64,000 nt of DNA from Candidatus Wallbacteria bacterium. Lineage in GTDB: Bacteria; Muiribacteriota; UBA6191; JACPRK01. The notes beneath the pieces are model-generated. The model saw only the letters and a program-made list of their open reading frames with translations, did no database searches and was not told where the DNA came from. Positions 29,589-37,453 of the stretch are shown piece by piece (the stretch's first letter is position 1; every line of letters starts with the position of its first letter). The position numbers were made by a program, and so were the translations under genes. Location of the stretch: contig JACQZN010000080.1 in assembly GCA_016213845.1 (NCBI GenBank), positions 1 through 64,000 on the forward strand, in the 5' to 3' direction.

Positions 29589-31523
29589 ATGGATGTCATG
29601 ATGGCGGGCGAACGGCCGGCAAGCGGCCGCTGGGTTGTTCTGGCATTGCTTGCATTTGGCATCGGCGCGGTCGCGGGCGTGTCGCGGTTCCGACAGGAGA
29701 TCGTCGTTCCAGCCGAGCGGGCCGTCGCCGAAGCGCGCCGCGCCGCCGGAGAACAGGACCTGCTGAGCCCGCTGGTGACCGAGACACGGCCGTCTGAGCC
29801 CGTGTTACCGCCTGGCAGCTGGCAGCTCGGCTGCCCCGGCGACGTCCGGGCCGTTCTGCGCTGGAGGGGGGGGTGGGCGATGGGAACGTCGGCCGGGCTG
29901 GTACTGGGAGGGCAGGCCGGCCAACCTCCGAAGTTGATAGGGGCTCTCGCGGGGCTGGCGGCCAGCCGCGTGACGGCGCTGGCGGAGTTTGGCGGCGCTC
30001 TCTGGCTGGCCACCGAAGGGGGAGGGCTGGCCGCTTTCGACGGCTCGCGGCTCTCCAGCTATCGTTTCGGAGAGCCTGGGCTGGAGCGCGTCACGGCCCT
30101 GGCGGTTGCAGGCGGCGAGCTTTTCGCCGGCACCTTCGGCGGCGGGGTCGTGCGCTATGACGGGACCAGGTTCCGGCGGCTGCGCCCGGCCCCCGGCGCC
30201 ATCGACGTGTCGCGCGTCTCGGCGCTCTCGCCCCTTCGCACCGGACTGGCCGTAGGTACTTCTGACCGAGGCGTGCTCATCATCGAGGGCGGAAGGCAGA
30301 TCTCCTACGGCGCGCCTCTGGACCGGGTCACTGCGCTCGGGACGGCGGGGGACGACCTTCTCGTCGGCACCCCGTTCGCGCTGCAGCGCCTGGAGGCCTC
30401 CGGCCGAGCTTCCACCGATTTACCCGACGTCCACGTCACCGCCATCACGAACGCCGGTGGCGGCGACGTGTTGGTGGGCACGTTCGAAGGCGACGTCCTG
30501 CGAGGCCCGGCCGGTCCCAGGCCGGCCTACCATCCATGGAGAAAGCTTCCGGGCGCCGTGAGCGCACTGGCCTCCGGCGAGCAGGGCGAGCTTGCGGCCG
30601 GCTCCGCAGCGGGCGGATTCGCGTTGAGCGGCCGCGAGCCGCGCGGCCTTCCCCGCCCGGGCGGCCTGCGGCGGCCGCACGTGTCGGCGCTGGCTCTGGA
30701 CGCCACCGGCGGGCTCTGGATCGGCTACTTCGAAGGGGGCGTCGAGCGGATCGAGCCGGGCTCGACGGCACCCGTGGCCGTGGCGGGGCTCCAGAGCTGC
30801 CCTGGCGTCAATCACATGAAGTGGGACGAACGCTCGGGCCGCATGCTGGTCTCGACCCTGCACGGGTGGTTCGCTCACGACGGGCGAGCCGTCGTCCGGC
30901 GGCTCAGGTCCTCAGACGGTCTCGCCGGGGAAAACGTGTCGGCCAGCCTTCCTGTGGACGGGGGGATGCTATTTTGTACCGAAAAGGGTGTTTCAGTCGA
31001 AAAGGACGGAAGAATCGAGAGCATCGGCGTCTTTCACGGGCTGCCGAACAACCACGTCTACTGCGCCGTCGAGCATCAGGGGCGAGTGGTCCTCGGAACG
31101 CTCGGCGGGCTCGCCGTGCTGGAGCAACTGCGGGTGACGCGATCCATCTCGGCTTCCGCCAACGGCCTCCCGGCCAACTGGGTGACCGCGCTCTCGCCGC
31201 TGGGCCCGGGGCTGCTAGTGGCAACGTACGGGGGAGGTTGCGCGCTCTGGGGGCCCGACGGCGCCTTCACGCGCCACCCCCAGCGGCCTGGCCGCTTCGA
31301 GGTCAACTCCGGGGCGCTGATCGAAGTCGGAGGCCGCGTGGCCGCCGGCACGCTGGACCGCGGCGTGCTCCTTTTCCCGACCAGCCCCGAGGGTGGCCCC
31401 GTGGCCGGATTGCTCCAGGGGCTGGGCCATCCCGACGTCACGGCGCTGGCCTCGGATGGGTCCCACCTCTTCATCGGGACGGAGACCGGACTCACGGCCG
31501 TGCCGGTCGGGGCGCTACCGTAG
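29589..31523 (+). CDS. Membrane-anchored beta-propeller-like protein
   Basis: About 644 residues. An N-terminal anchor (GRWVVLALLAFGIGAVAGV) precedes a large region of short repeats with the pattern 'VTALA..GG.LWLATEGGGLAAFDG..L', 'VTALAVAGGELFAGTFGGGVVRYDG' and 'VSALALDATGGLWIGYFEGGVERI'. These match the Reg_prop/ligand-binding propeller style of hybrid two-component sensors, but no kinase or cyclase domain follows. A periplasmic propeller is likely. Several close starts (ATG 29589, 29598, 29601) are possible; none has a strong ribosome site. A 63-base gap precedes another propeller-type exported protein. Confidence 0.75.
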   Translation: MDVMMAGERPASGRWVVLALLAFGIGAVAGVSRFRQEIVVPAERAVAEARRAAGEQDLLSPLVTETRPSEPVLPPGSWQLGCPGDVRAVLRWRGGWAMGTSAGLVLGGQAGQPPKLIGALAGLAASRVTALAEFGGALWLATEGGGLAAFDGSRLSSYRFGEPGLERVTALAVAGGELFAGTFGGGVVRYDGTRFRRLRPAPGAIDVSRVSALSPLRTGLAVGTSDRGVLIIEGGRQISYGAPLDRVTALGTAGDDLLVGTPFALQRLEASGRASTDLPDVHVTAITNAGGGDVLVGTFEGDVLRGPAGPRPAYHPWRKLPGAVSALASGEQGELAAGSAAGGFALSGREPRGLPRPGGLRRPHVSALALDATGGLWIGYFEGGVERIEPGSTAPVAVAGLQSCPGVNHMKWDERSGRMLVSTLHGWFAHDGRAVVRRLRSSDGLAGENVSASLPVDGGMLFCTEKGVSVEKDGRIESIGVFHGLPNNHVYCAVEHQGRVVLGTLGGLAVLEQLRVTRSISASANGLPANWVTALSPLGPGLLVATYGGGCALWGPDGAFTRHPQRPGRFEVNSGALIEVGGRVAAGTLDRGVLLFPTSPEGGPVAGLLQGLGHPDVTALASDGSHLFIGTETGLTAVPVGALP

Positions 31524-31586
31524 AGCGCGCCCCTTTGTCAAAACTCGCGGTGACCTGCCGCATAGACTGGAGCGGAGGAGCCAACG

Positions 31587-32555
31587 ATGGCACGTCAAGG
31601 ATGGATAGCAGTGCTGGCAACCCTGGGCGCGGCCGCGGTCGCGTTCGCCTCCGACGAGCTTCCCGCCCAGCTGACCCAGCCGACGACGGTGGTGACGCTC
31701 GCCTGGGGCGCCGGTCCGCGCGAAGTTCGCAACTCTCCCGAGTCGGGTCCCGGAGAGGGCGCGCCGACCTCCTTCCTCGTGGATCGGCAGGGGCGGCTCT
31801 GTCTGCTCGATGCAGCCAACTACCGCATCCTTCGCGACCTCTCGGGTGCCGGGTTACCGCCGGTCGACCTGATGGCCGCCGGCCTTCCCGGGCCGACCTC
31901 TTACCTGGTCGACTTCGATGTCGCCCGCGACGGCGACTTCGTGGTGCTCGATCAGGTCGCCGGCACGGTGCTGCGCTTCTCGCCCCAGGGCAGGCCACGT
32001 GGCCGGTTCGGGGTCTTCCGCAATGCCACCGAGCTGGCCGTGTCGCCCGACGGTCGCATCCTGGTTCGCGACACCTACGTCCCCGCAGTCAACGTCTTCT
32101 CCAACGAAGGCAAGTTCCTCTCCGAGCGCCGGGGCGAGCACTGGACGGTTCACGTCGATTCCCGCGGCCGGCAGTACAAGGCGCAGCTCTTCGGCGTGCG
32201 CAGCGGCATCGTCTCGCGCGCGGACGCTGGCTCGGCGCGCGCCGCGACCTTCGCGGCCATCACGCCGGTAGCGCCGGGCTGGGACCTGGCCGAGGTGCGG
32301 CTGGCAGGGCTGGACGCCGCCGGCAACGTCTATGTCAAGACGACTGAGGCGCGAGACGAGAAACTCAAGTTCGGGCGCCTGATCAGATTCGACCCGTCGG
32401 GCAAAAAGACAGCAGAGCTGGCCATCCCACGCGTGCGGGAGTTCTTCTCCACGCTGCCCAGGTTCTACCGCGTCACGCCGACGGGCAAGGTGCTCACGTT
32501 CTCCACTCACGAACAGCTCGGCTATTCGATCCTGGAGCTCACCTTCCCGCGATAG
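31587..32555 (+). CDS. Exported six-bladed-propeller-like (NHL-type) protein
   Basis: 322 residues with a signal peptide (GWIAVLATLGAAAVAFASDE). Repeated blades have the pattern 'SFLVDRQGRLCLLDAANYRI', 'VDFDVARDGDFVVLDQVAGTVLRFSPQGR' and 'ELAVSPDGRILVRDTYVPAVNVF', typical of NHL/TolB-like propellers. There are no catalytic residues to point to. GGAGCGGAGGAG precedes ATG 31587. It is followed after 11 bases by the LysM-M23 peptidase, so the two form an operon and may both act in the periplasm. Substrate or partner unknown. Confidence 0.75.
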   Translation: MARQGWIAVLATLGAAAVAFASDELPAQLTQPTTVVTLAWGAGPREVRNSPESGPGEGAPTSFLVDRQGRLCLLDAANYRILRDLSGAGLPPVDLMAAGLPGPTSYLVDFDVARDGDFVVLDQVAGTVLRFSPQGRPRGRFGVFRNATELAVSPDGRILVRDTYVPAVNVFSNEGKFLSERRGEHWTVHVDSRGRQYKAQLFGVRSGIVSRADAGSARAATFAAITPVAPGWDLAEVRLAGLDAAGNVYVKTTEARDEKLKFGRLIRFDPSGKKTAELAIPRVREFFSTLPRFYRVTPTGKVLTFSTHEQLGYSILELTFPR

Positions 32556-32566
32556 GAGGTCCGCAG

Positions 32567-33382
32567 GTGTCAGACCGAAGAGGCTCGTCCGGCCACGCGT
32601 CCGCAAGCGCGCTGCTCTGCGCTGCACTCGCCATTGCCGCCCTGGCAGCCGCAGCTCTCCACGCCACGCCGTTCGATCCGGTCGCCGGGCTCTCCGCGGA
32701 CACCGAGCGCAAATCCGGCGGCGAAAGTTACGAGGTGGTCTCGGGCGATTCGCTCTGGGCCATCGCGGAGCGCTTCCTGGGCGACGGCTCGCGCTGGCGC
32801 GACATCTTCGACGCCAACCGGCAGCAGATCGACAATCCGAACCTCATCTTCCCGGGGCAGCGCTTCCTGGTCCCCGGCGGCAGCGACCCGTCCGCGGACG
32901 GCGGGCGTCCCAAGGCCCCCGGAGACCCGAGCGGCCGTACTGGGGGGCGCGAGGGACACGGACGCGTCGAGGGCTTCGAACGGCTGCCGCTGGACCACAG
33001 CCGCATTTCCAGCCCGTTCGGCCCGCGGCAGTCGCCGTGCCCGGGTTGCTCGAGCTTCCACAAGGGCATCGACCTCTCCGCTTCGCGCGGGACGCCCGTC
33101 TATGCCGTCGGCTCAGGCCGCTGCGTGCAGGCCAGCTTCGAGGAAGGCGGGGGCAACACCGTCGTCATCGACCACGGCCGCGGCTACAAGAGCTACTACC
33201 TGCACCTGCAGCACGGCAGCTTCAAGGTCCGGCCCGGCACCGACGTGCGCTCCGGCCAGCACATCGCCAACGTGAACAACACGGGCGCCTACACCACCGG
33301 CGACCATCTCCACTTCGCCATCAGCCGTAACGGCGTGCTGATCGACCCCCAGAACGTCATTCACGTCCCGCAGAGCTTCTGA
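32567..33382 (+). CDS. LysM-domain M23 peptidoglycan endopeptidase
   Basis: A 271-residue exported cell-wall protein. An N-terminal hydrophobic signal (LLCAALAIAALAAAALHA) is followed by a LysM peptidoglycan-binding domain at about 55-105 (YEVVSGDSLWAIAERFLGDG). A linker leads to an M23/LytM domain at about 145-265. Its zinc-site motifs are intact: HKGID, YYLHLQH and DHLHF, so it should be an active zinc endopeptidase or, at least, not an EnvC-like inactive form. GTG 32567 is preceded by AGGAGGT at 6 bases, which fixes the start. It trails the NHL-type gene in one operon. Confidence 0.92.
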   Translation: MSDRRGSSGHASASALLCAALAIAALAAAALHATPFDPVAGLSADTERKSGGESYEVVSGDSLWAIAERFLGDGSRWRDIFDANRQQIDNPNLIFPGQRFLVPGGSDPSADGGRPKAPGDPSGRTGGREGHGRVEGFERLPLDHSRISSPFGPRQSPCPGCSSFHKGIDLSASRGTPVYAVGSGRCVQASFEEGGGNTVVIDHGRGYKSYYLHLQHGSFKVRPGTDVRSGQHIANVNNTGAYTTGDHLHFAISRNGVLIDPQNVIHVPQSF

Positions 33383-33564
33383 GCCGCGCGCACCCTGCGG
33401 CTCAGGACAACGGCAAAGTCGTCGGAAAGCGGGTACAGACACCGGAAGCCCGGCCGGCCGACGGGACGACTGCCAGGTTTCAAGCGGGCTTTCGGAGCCA
33501 GTCCCCGCTTTCCGCCTCCGGGTTCGAGACTTTGCCGGGATCCTGCCCTGCGGCTGAGAGCGAC

Positions 33565-33593
33565 TTGAATCACGGGGCCGATCGGGTTATCGT
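33565..33593 (+). promoter_or_regulatory. Possible sigma-70 promoter of def
   Basis: TTGAAT (33565-33570), a 17-base spacer and TATCGT (33588-33593) lie about 35 bases before the def start. Each box matches 4 of 6 consensus bases. The rest of the 33383-33628 gap shows no gene. Confidence 0.4.
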
Positions 33594-33628
33594 GTCTGCG
33601 CTTCCGGCAGGGCCGGAGGAGGAGACAG

Positions 33629-34192
33629 ATGTCATTGCTGAAGGTCGCAGTACTGGGCAACCCCATCTTGAGGCAGAAGACGCCCGAGATGAAGAAGTCC
33701 GAGCTGCTGCGCGAGTCGGTCCAGCGCTTCATCGACGACCTCATCGAGACGATGCGCGAGTACGACGGCGTGGGGCTGGCCGCCACCCAGGTGCATCAAC
33801 CGCTGCGCATCGCTGTCGTCGAGGTCCAGGCCAACCCGAGGTATCCTCAGGCACCGGCGGTGCCGCTCACCGTGCTCGTCAATCCCGTTCTGACGCCCAT
33901 AGGCTCGGAGCGCGCGCGTGACTGGGAAGGCTGTCTTTCCGTGCCCGACATGCGCGGAGTGGTCCCCAGGTGGACCCAGATCCATGTCGAGGCGATGGAC
34001 AGAAAGGGAAACCCCCTGTCCTTCGACGCCAGCGGCTTTTTCGCCCGCGCGGTGCAGCACGAGACGGATCATCTGGACGGCATCGTCTACCTAGAGCGCA
34101 TGGAAGACATGCGGACACTCACCTACATGAGGGAGTACGCCAGGTACTGGCGAGACAAGGAGACCCCGGACCAGGGAGCGGCACTGGGCTAG
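33629..34192 (+). CDS. def: Peptide deformylase
   Basis: Removes the formyl group from N-terminal fMet of new proteins, using Fe2+/Zn2+. All three motifs are present: GVGLAATQV (usual GxGLAAxQ), EGCLSVP with metal ligand Cys102, and QHETDHLDG with His144, Glu145 and His148. Length is 187 residues, typical of type 1. GGAGGAGG lies 9 bases before ATG 33629. A DUF47 gene follows after 33 bases. Confidence 0.96.
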   Translation: MSLLKVAVLGNPILRQKTPEMKKSELLRESVQRFIDDLIETMREYDGVGLAATQVHQPLRIAVVEVQANPRYPQAPAVPLTVLVNPVLTPIGSERARDWEGCLSVPDMRGVVPRWTQIHVEAMDRKGNPLSFDASGFFARAVQHETDHLDGIVYLERMEDMRTLTYMREYARYWRDKETPDQGAALG

Positions 34193-34225
34193 GCCGGCGC
34201 CGCGCGAGCCGGGTTTGGAGAGACC

Positions 34226-34873
34226 ATGCTTTTCGACAGACTGATCCGGGCCCTGTTGCCCCAGGAAGACAAATTCTTCGAGCTCCTGGAGAGCGGCGCG
34301 GTCAACCTCTCCGAAGGCGCCAGGGCGCTCCAGGACTTCGGCAAGCTCTCGGGCGACGAGGAGCGATTGGTCAAGTCGCGCGAGATCAAGGCGATCGAGC
34401 ACAAGGGCGACGAGATCACGCGAGAGATCTTCGAGGAGCTCGTCAAGAGCTTCGTCACGCCCATCGAGCGCGAGGACATCATCGCCCTGGCCAGTTGCAT
34501 CGACGACGTGCTCGACGCCATCGAGTTTTTCAGCGACCGAATCATTCTCTACCGGGTCGGCTCCGTCGGGAACTACATCCCCCAGATGACGGAGTTCATC
34601 GCCAAGGCCGTCGACCGGATCGAGACTGCGATGCACCTGCTCAGGCACATGCACCGTTTCGACGAGATCCGCCAGTGCGCGCTCGACATCCACAAGCTGG
34701 AAACCGAGTGCGACAAGCTCTATCACCAGGCGTTAGGCCAGATGTTCCAGGAGGAGTGGCCGCCGCTGGAAGTCATCAAGTTCAAGGAGATCTACGAGGA
34801 TCTCGAAGGCGCGATGGACATGTGCGACGACGCGGGCAAGGTGCTGGCCAACGTCGTGATCCGAAACGGGTGA
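34226..34873 (+). CDS. DUF47 (PhoU-like) phosphate transport regulator
   Basis: 215 residues, all-helical, matching the DUF47 family: an N-terminal FDRLIRALLPQEDKFFELLE, EIKAIEHKGDEITREIFEEL and TPIEREDIIALASCIDDVLD. Such proteins usually pair with a Pit-type low-affinity phosphate transporter and are thought to modulate it, by analogy with PhoU. No pit gene is adjacent here: the next gene is a convergent binding protein. Acidic and His residues that could bind metal (E-H-K-G-D-E) are conserved. Role inferred from family. Confidence 0.92.
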   Translation: MLFDRLIRALLPQEDKFFELLESGAVNLSEGARALQDFGKLSGDEERLVKSREIKAIEHKGDEITREIFEELVKSFVTPIEREDIIALASCIDDVLDAIEFFSDRIILYRVGSVGNYIPQMTEFIAKAVDRIETAMHLLRHMHRFDEIRQCALDIHKLETECDKLYHQALGQMFQEEWPPLEVIKFKEIYEDLEGAMDMCDDAGKVLANVVIRNG

Positions 34874-34884
34874 GGGGCAGGGGG

Positions 34885-35069
34885 GAGGCTCGAGGCTCGA
34901 GGCTCGAGGCTCGAGGCTTGAGAAGTGAGGCTCGAGGCTTGAGAAGTGAGGCTCGAGGGGAGGGGGATCAGGCTTCAGGAGTCAGGGGTCAGGGTGATGG
35001 GGGGGCTGGCTTGCTTCCACCTTCCACCTTCCCTCTTCCCTCTTCCAGCTTTCCCCTTCGAGCTTCTCC
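34885..35069. repeat. Heptamer-phased repeat array 3 (longest)
   Basis: Sixteen units in strict 7-bp phase from 34885: GAGGCTC (x4), GAGGCTT, GAGAAGT, GAGGCTC, GAGGCTT, GAGAAGT, GAGGCTC, GAGGGGA, GGGGGAT, CAGGCTT, CAGGAGT, CAGGGGT, CAGGGTG. After a short gap come eight more from 35014: CTTCCAC (x2), CTTCCCT (x2), CTTCCAG, CTTTCCC, CTTCGAG, CTTCTCC, ending at the stop codon of the - strand gene at 35070. The first block is purine-rich on + and the second is pyrimidine-rich, so the skew flips. Confidence 0.9.
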
Positions 35070-36647
35070 CTACTCGCTCGGTAGCGGGCCGATCGCCACG
35101 TCCAGGTAGCGGTTGGCGTTGAAGACGGGGAGCAGCTGTATTCCGGTGGTCCAGGGCTGGGTCACGATGATGTCGAGCTTGTGGAACAGGAAAACCCGGC
35201 TGGCGTCCTCGGTGACCAGCCGCTCGACCTGGGCGTAAAGCTTCTCGCGCTCGGCTGTGCCGGACGTGCGGCGCACCTGATCGAGCAGCGCGTCGGCGGC
35301 GGCGCTGCGGTAGCGGGGACCGTTTCCCCCCGGGCCGGCCTGGCTCGAGTGGAAGAGCGGATAGAGGAAGTTCTCCGCGTCGGCGTAGTCAGCCCACCAG
35401 CTGAGGTAGAAGGACTGCGCTAGCCCGTCATTGACCCGAGACTTGAAGGTCTGCCACTCGAACGTCGAGAGCTTGACCCGCACGCCGACCCGTGCCAGGT
35501 AGCTGGCCAGGATCTGCGTGACCTCCAGGTTGTCTTTGTTGTCGCCCTGCGCCAGCTCCAGGTCCAGTCCGCCGGCGAACCCGGCGGCCGCCAGGAGCTT
35601 CTTGGCGCCTTCCGGGTCGTAGGCGATGCCCTTGTAGGCCGGATCGTGGCCGGGCAGGCCGGGCGGGATGGGGCCGGCGGCTTCGACGCCCTGGCCCTTG
35701 CGAACGCTCTGGATGATGCTGGTCTTGTCTATCGCCATCGCGATGGCTCGCCGCACGCGCGGGTCGCTCGTCGGAGCCTTCTCGCAGTTGAGGCCCAAGT
35801 AGTAGACATTCAAGCCGGCCTTCTCCAGGATGCGCTTGCCCCAGACGGGGTGCGACGTGTAGAACGCACGCTCCGAAGGCGGGATCGCGATGACGTCCAG
35901 GTTCCCGAGCTGGAACTCGGATGACCGCGTCAGCGGCTCCCGGATGATCCGGAACCGCATGCCCTTCAACTTCGGCGCGCCCAGGTGGTAGTCGGGATTG
36001 GCTGCGAGCTCGACGACCGAATCGTTCACCCAGCTCACGAGCTTGTAGGGGCCGCAGCCGACGGGCTCCCGGGAAAAGCGCTCACCCAGCCGCTGGACAT
36101 CCTCCTTGGGCACGGCCCCCGCCAGCGGCATGGCCATCATTTGCAGGAAGGGGGCGAACGGCTCCTTGAGCTCGATGCGCACCGTAGACTCGTTCACCAC
36201 GCTGAGCCCCTTGATGGAGGGCGCCTTACCTTCGAGCCGCTCCTTGGCGCCCAGCACAGGCTCCATCACCCAGGTCCGCAATGCCTTCGTCGCCGGGTCC
36301 ATCACCCGGTCGAGCGAGTACCGCACGTCCTCGGCCGTCACCTTGCGGCCGTTTGTGAAGCGGGCCTTGGGATGCAGGTGGAAGGTGTAGACCTTGCCCG
36401 CAGGGTCGATCTCCCAGCGTTCGGCGAGATCTCCGACGACGTTCATCTTCTCGTCGGTGCGGACCAAGGGGCTTGCGATGAGGCTGATCAGCCGGCCGCT
36501 GGCGACGTCCGACCAGCGGGCCGGATCGAGTGTGAGCGGGTTCTGCTCGAGCGCCTGCTCGAGGACTCCGGGCGCCCGGGCGGTCGTGGAGAAGCCGCAC
36601 GCGGAGGCGCCGGCCAGGATAGCGAGACAGGCGAGTAGTCGAATCAC
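35070..36647 (-). CDS. Oligopeptide/nickel-type ABC substrate-binding lipoprotein
   Basis: 525 residues of the family 5 extracellular solute-binding type (OppA/DppA/NikA). N-terminus MIRLLACLAILAGASAC looks like a lipoprotein signal with Cys17, although the -3 residue is Ala rather than Leu. Family motifs: NPLTLDP near the mature N-terminus, TFHLHPKARFTNGRKVTAED and IAMAIDKTSII. It starts with GTG at 36647. No permease or ATPase of the Opp type is adjacent; the ABC genes on the other side are divergent and of exporter/ABC-2 type. It is therefore an orphan binding protein whose membrane partner lies elsewhere. Confidence 0.92.
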   Translation of the reverse strand: MIRLLACLAILAGASACGFSTTARAPGVLEQALEQNPLTLDPARWSDVASGRLISLIASPLVRTDEKMNVVGDLAERWEIDPAGKVYTFHLHPKARFTNGRKVTAEDVRYSLDRVMDPATKALRTWVMEPVLGAKERLEGKAPSIKGLSVVNESTVRIELKEPFAPFLQMMAMPLAGAVPKEDVQRLGERFSREPVGCGPYKLVSWVNDSVVELAANPDYHLGAPKLKGMRFRIIREPLTRSSEFQLGNLDVIAIPPSERAFYTSHPVWGKRILEKAGLNVYYLGLNCEKAPTSDPRVRRAIAMAIDKTSIIQSVRKGQGVEAAGPIPPGLPGHDPAYKGIAYDPEGAKKLLAAAGFAGGLDLELAQGDNKDNLEVTQILASYLARVGVRVKLSTFEWQTFKSRVNDGLAQSFYLSWWADYADAENFLYPLFHSSQAGPGGNGPRYRSAAADALLDQVRRTSGTAEREKLYAQVERLVTEDASRVFLFHKLDIIVTQPWTTGIQLLPVFNANRYLDVAIGPLPSE

Positions 36648-36715
36648 GGCGCGAGCGTAGCATCGACGCCCGCCCCCCGCAAGCCGCGGGGTCGTACGTT
36701 ATCCTGAACGGCGCG

Positions 36716-37453
36716 ATGATCGAGCTCTCCCGGTTGACGAAGAGGTTTGGCGGGCTGGCGGCGGTGAAGGAGCTGTCGCTCTCGATCCGTCCGGGCACGG
36801 TGTTCGGGTTCCTGGGCCCCAACGGCGCCGGCAAGACCACGACGCTCAAGATGTTGATGGGAATGCTGCCGCCGACGGAGGGCTGGGCGCGCATCGACGG
36901 GCTGGACGTCACCGCCGACTCGGTGGAGGTCAAGCGTCGGGTCGGCTTCCTCCCCGATTCGCCGGCCATCTACGAATACCTGACGGCGCGCGAGTTGCTT
37001 CAGTTCATCGGAACGCTCCATCGAATCCAGAAGGAGGAGCTCCAGGAGCGCATTGTCGCGCTCCTGGCCGAGTTCGGGCTCGAGGAGAAGGCCGACGAGC
37101 TGGTCCTGAACTACTCGAAGGGCATGCGCAAGAAGCTGGCGATCCTCGTCGCGCTCGTCCATCGGCCGAAGGTACTGCTCCTGGACGAGCCGACCAACGG
37201 CCTCGATCCCGGCAGTGTGCGGCTCCTCAAGGACATGGTACGCCGCGAGGCTGCTCGCGGAACGACCATCCTCTTCAGCACCCACATTCTCGAGGTCGCC
37301 CAGGAAGTGAGCACCGAGCTCGGAATCATCAGCTCCGGCCGGATGGTGCTCCTCGACACGAAAGAGGCGATCGTCCGGGCCGCGCAGGACAGGGGCGAGA
37401 CCCTCGAGGATCTGTTCCTGCGCCTCACGGGCCACCGAGCCATGGCCGAGTGA
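36716..37453 (+). CDS. ABC transporter ATP-binding protein (ABC-2 type)
   Basis: 245 residues with every ABC motif: Walker A GPNGAGKTT (34-42), signature YSKGMRKKLAI, Walker B VLLLDEPTNGLDPGS and the switch His in FSTHIL. The short sequence and the following membrane gene match the NatA/CcmA-like ABC-2 group. It overlaps the permease-CPBP gene by GTGA (37450-37453), so translation is coupled. Divergent from the binding-protein gene, with a 68-base gap that must hold both promoters. Confidence 0.95.
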   Translation: MIELSRLTKRFGGLAAVKELSLSIRPGTVFGFLGPNGAGKTTTLKMLMGMLPPTEGWARIDGLDVTADSVEVKRRVGFLPDSPAIYEYLTARELLQFIGTLHRIQKEELQERIVALLAEFGLEEKADELVLNYSKGMRKKLAILVALVHRPKVLLLDEPTNGLDPGSVRLLKDMVRREAARGTTILFSTHILEVAQEVSTELGIISSGRMVLLDTKEAIVRAAQDRGETLEDLFLRLTGHRAMAE

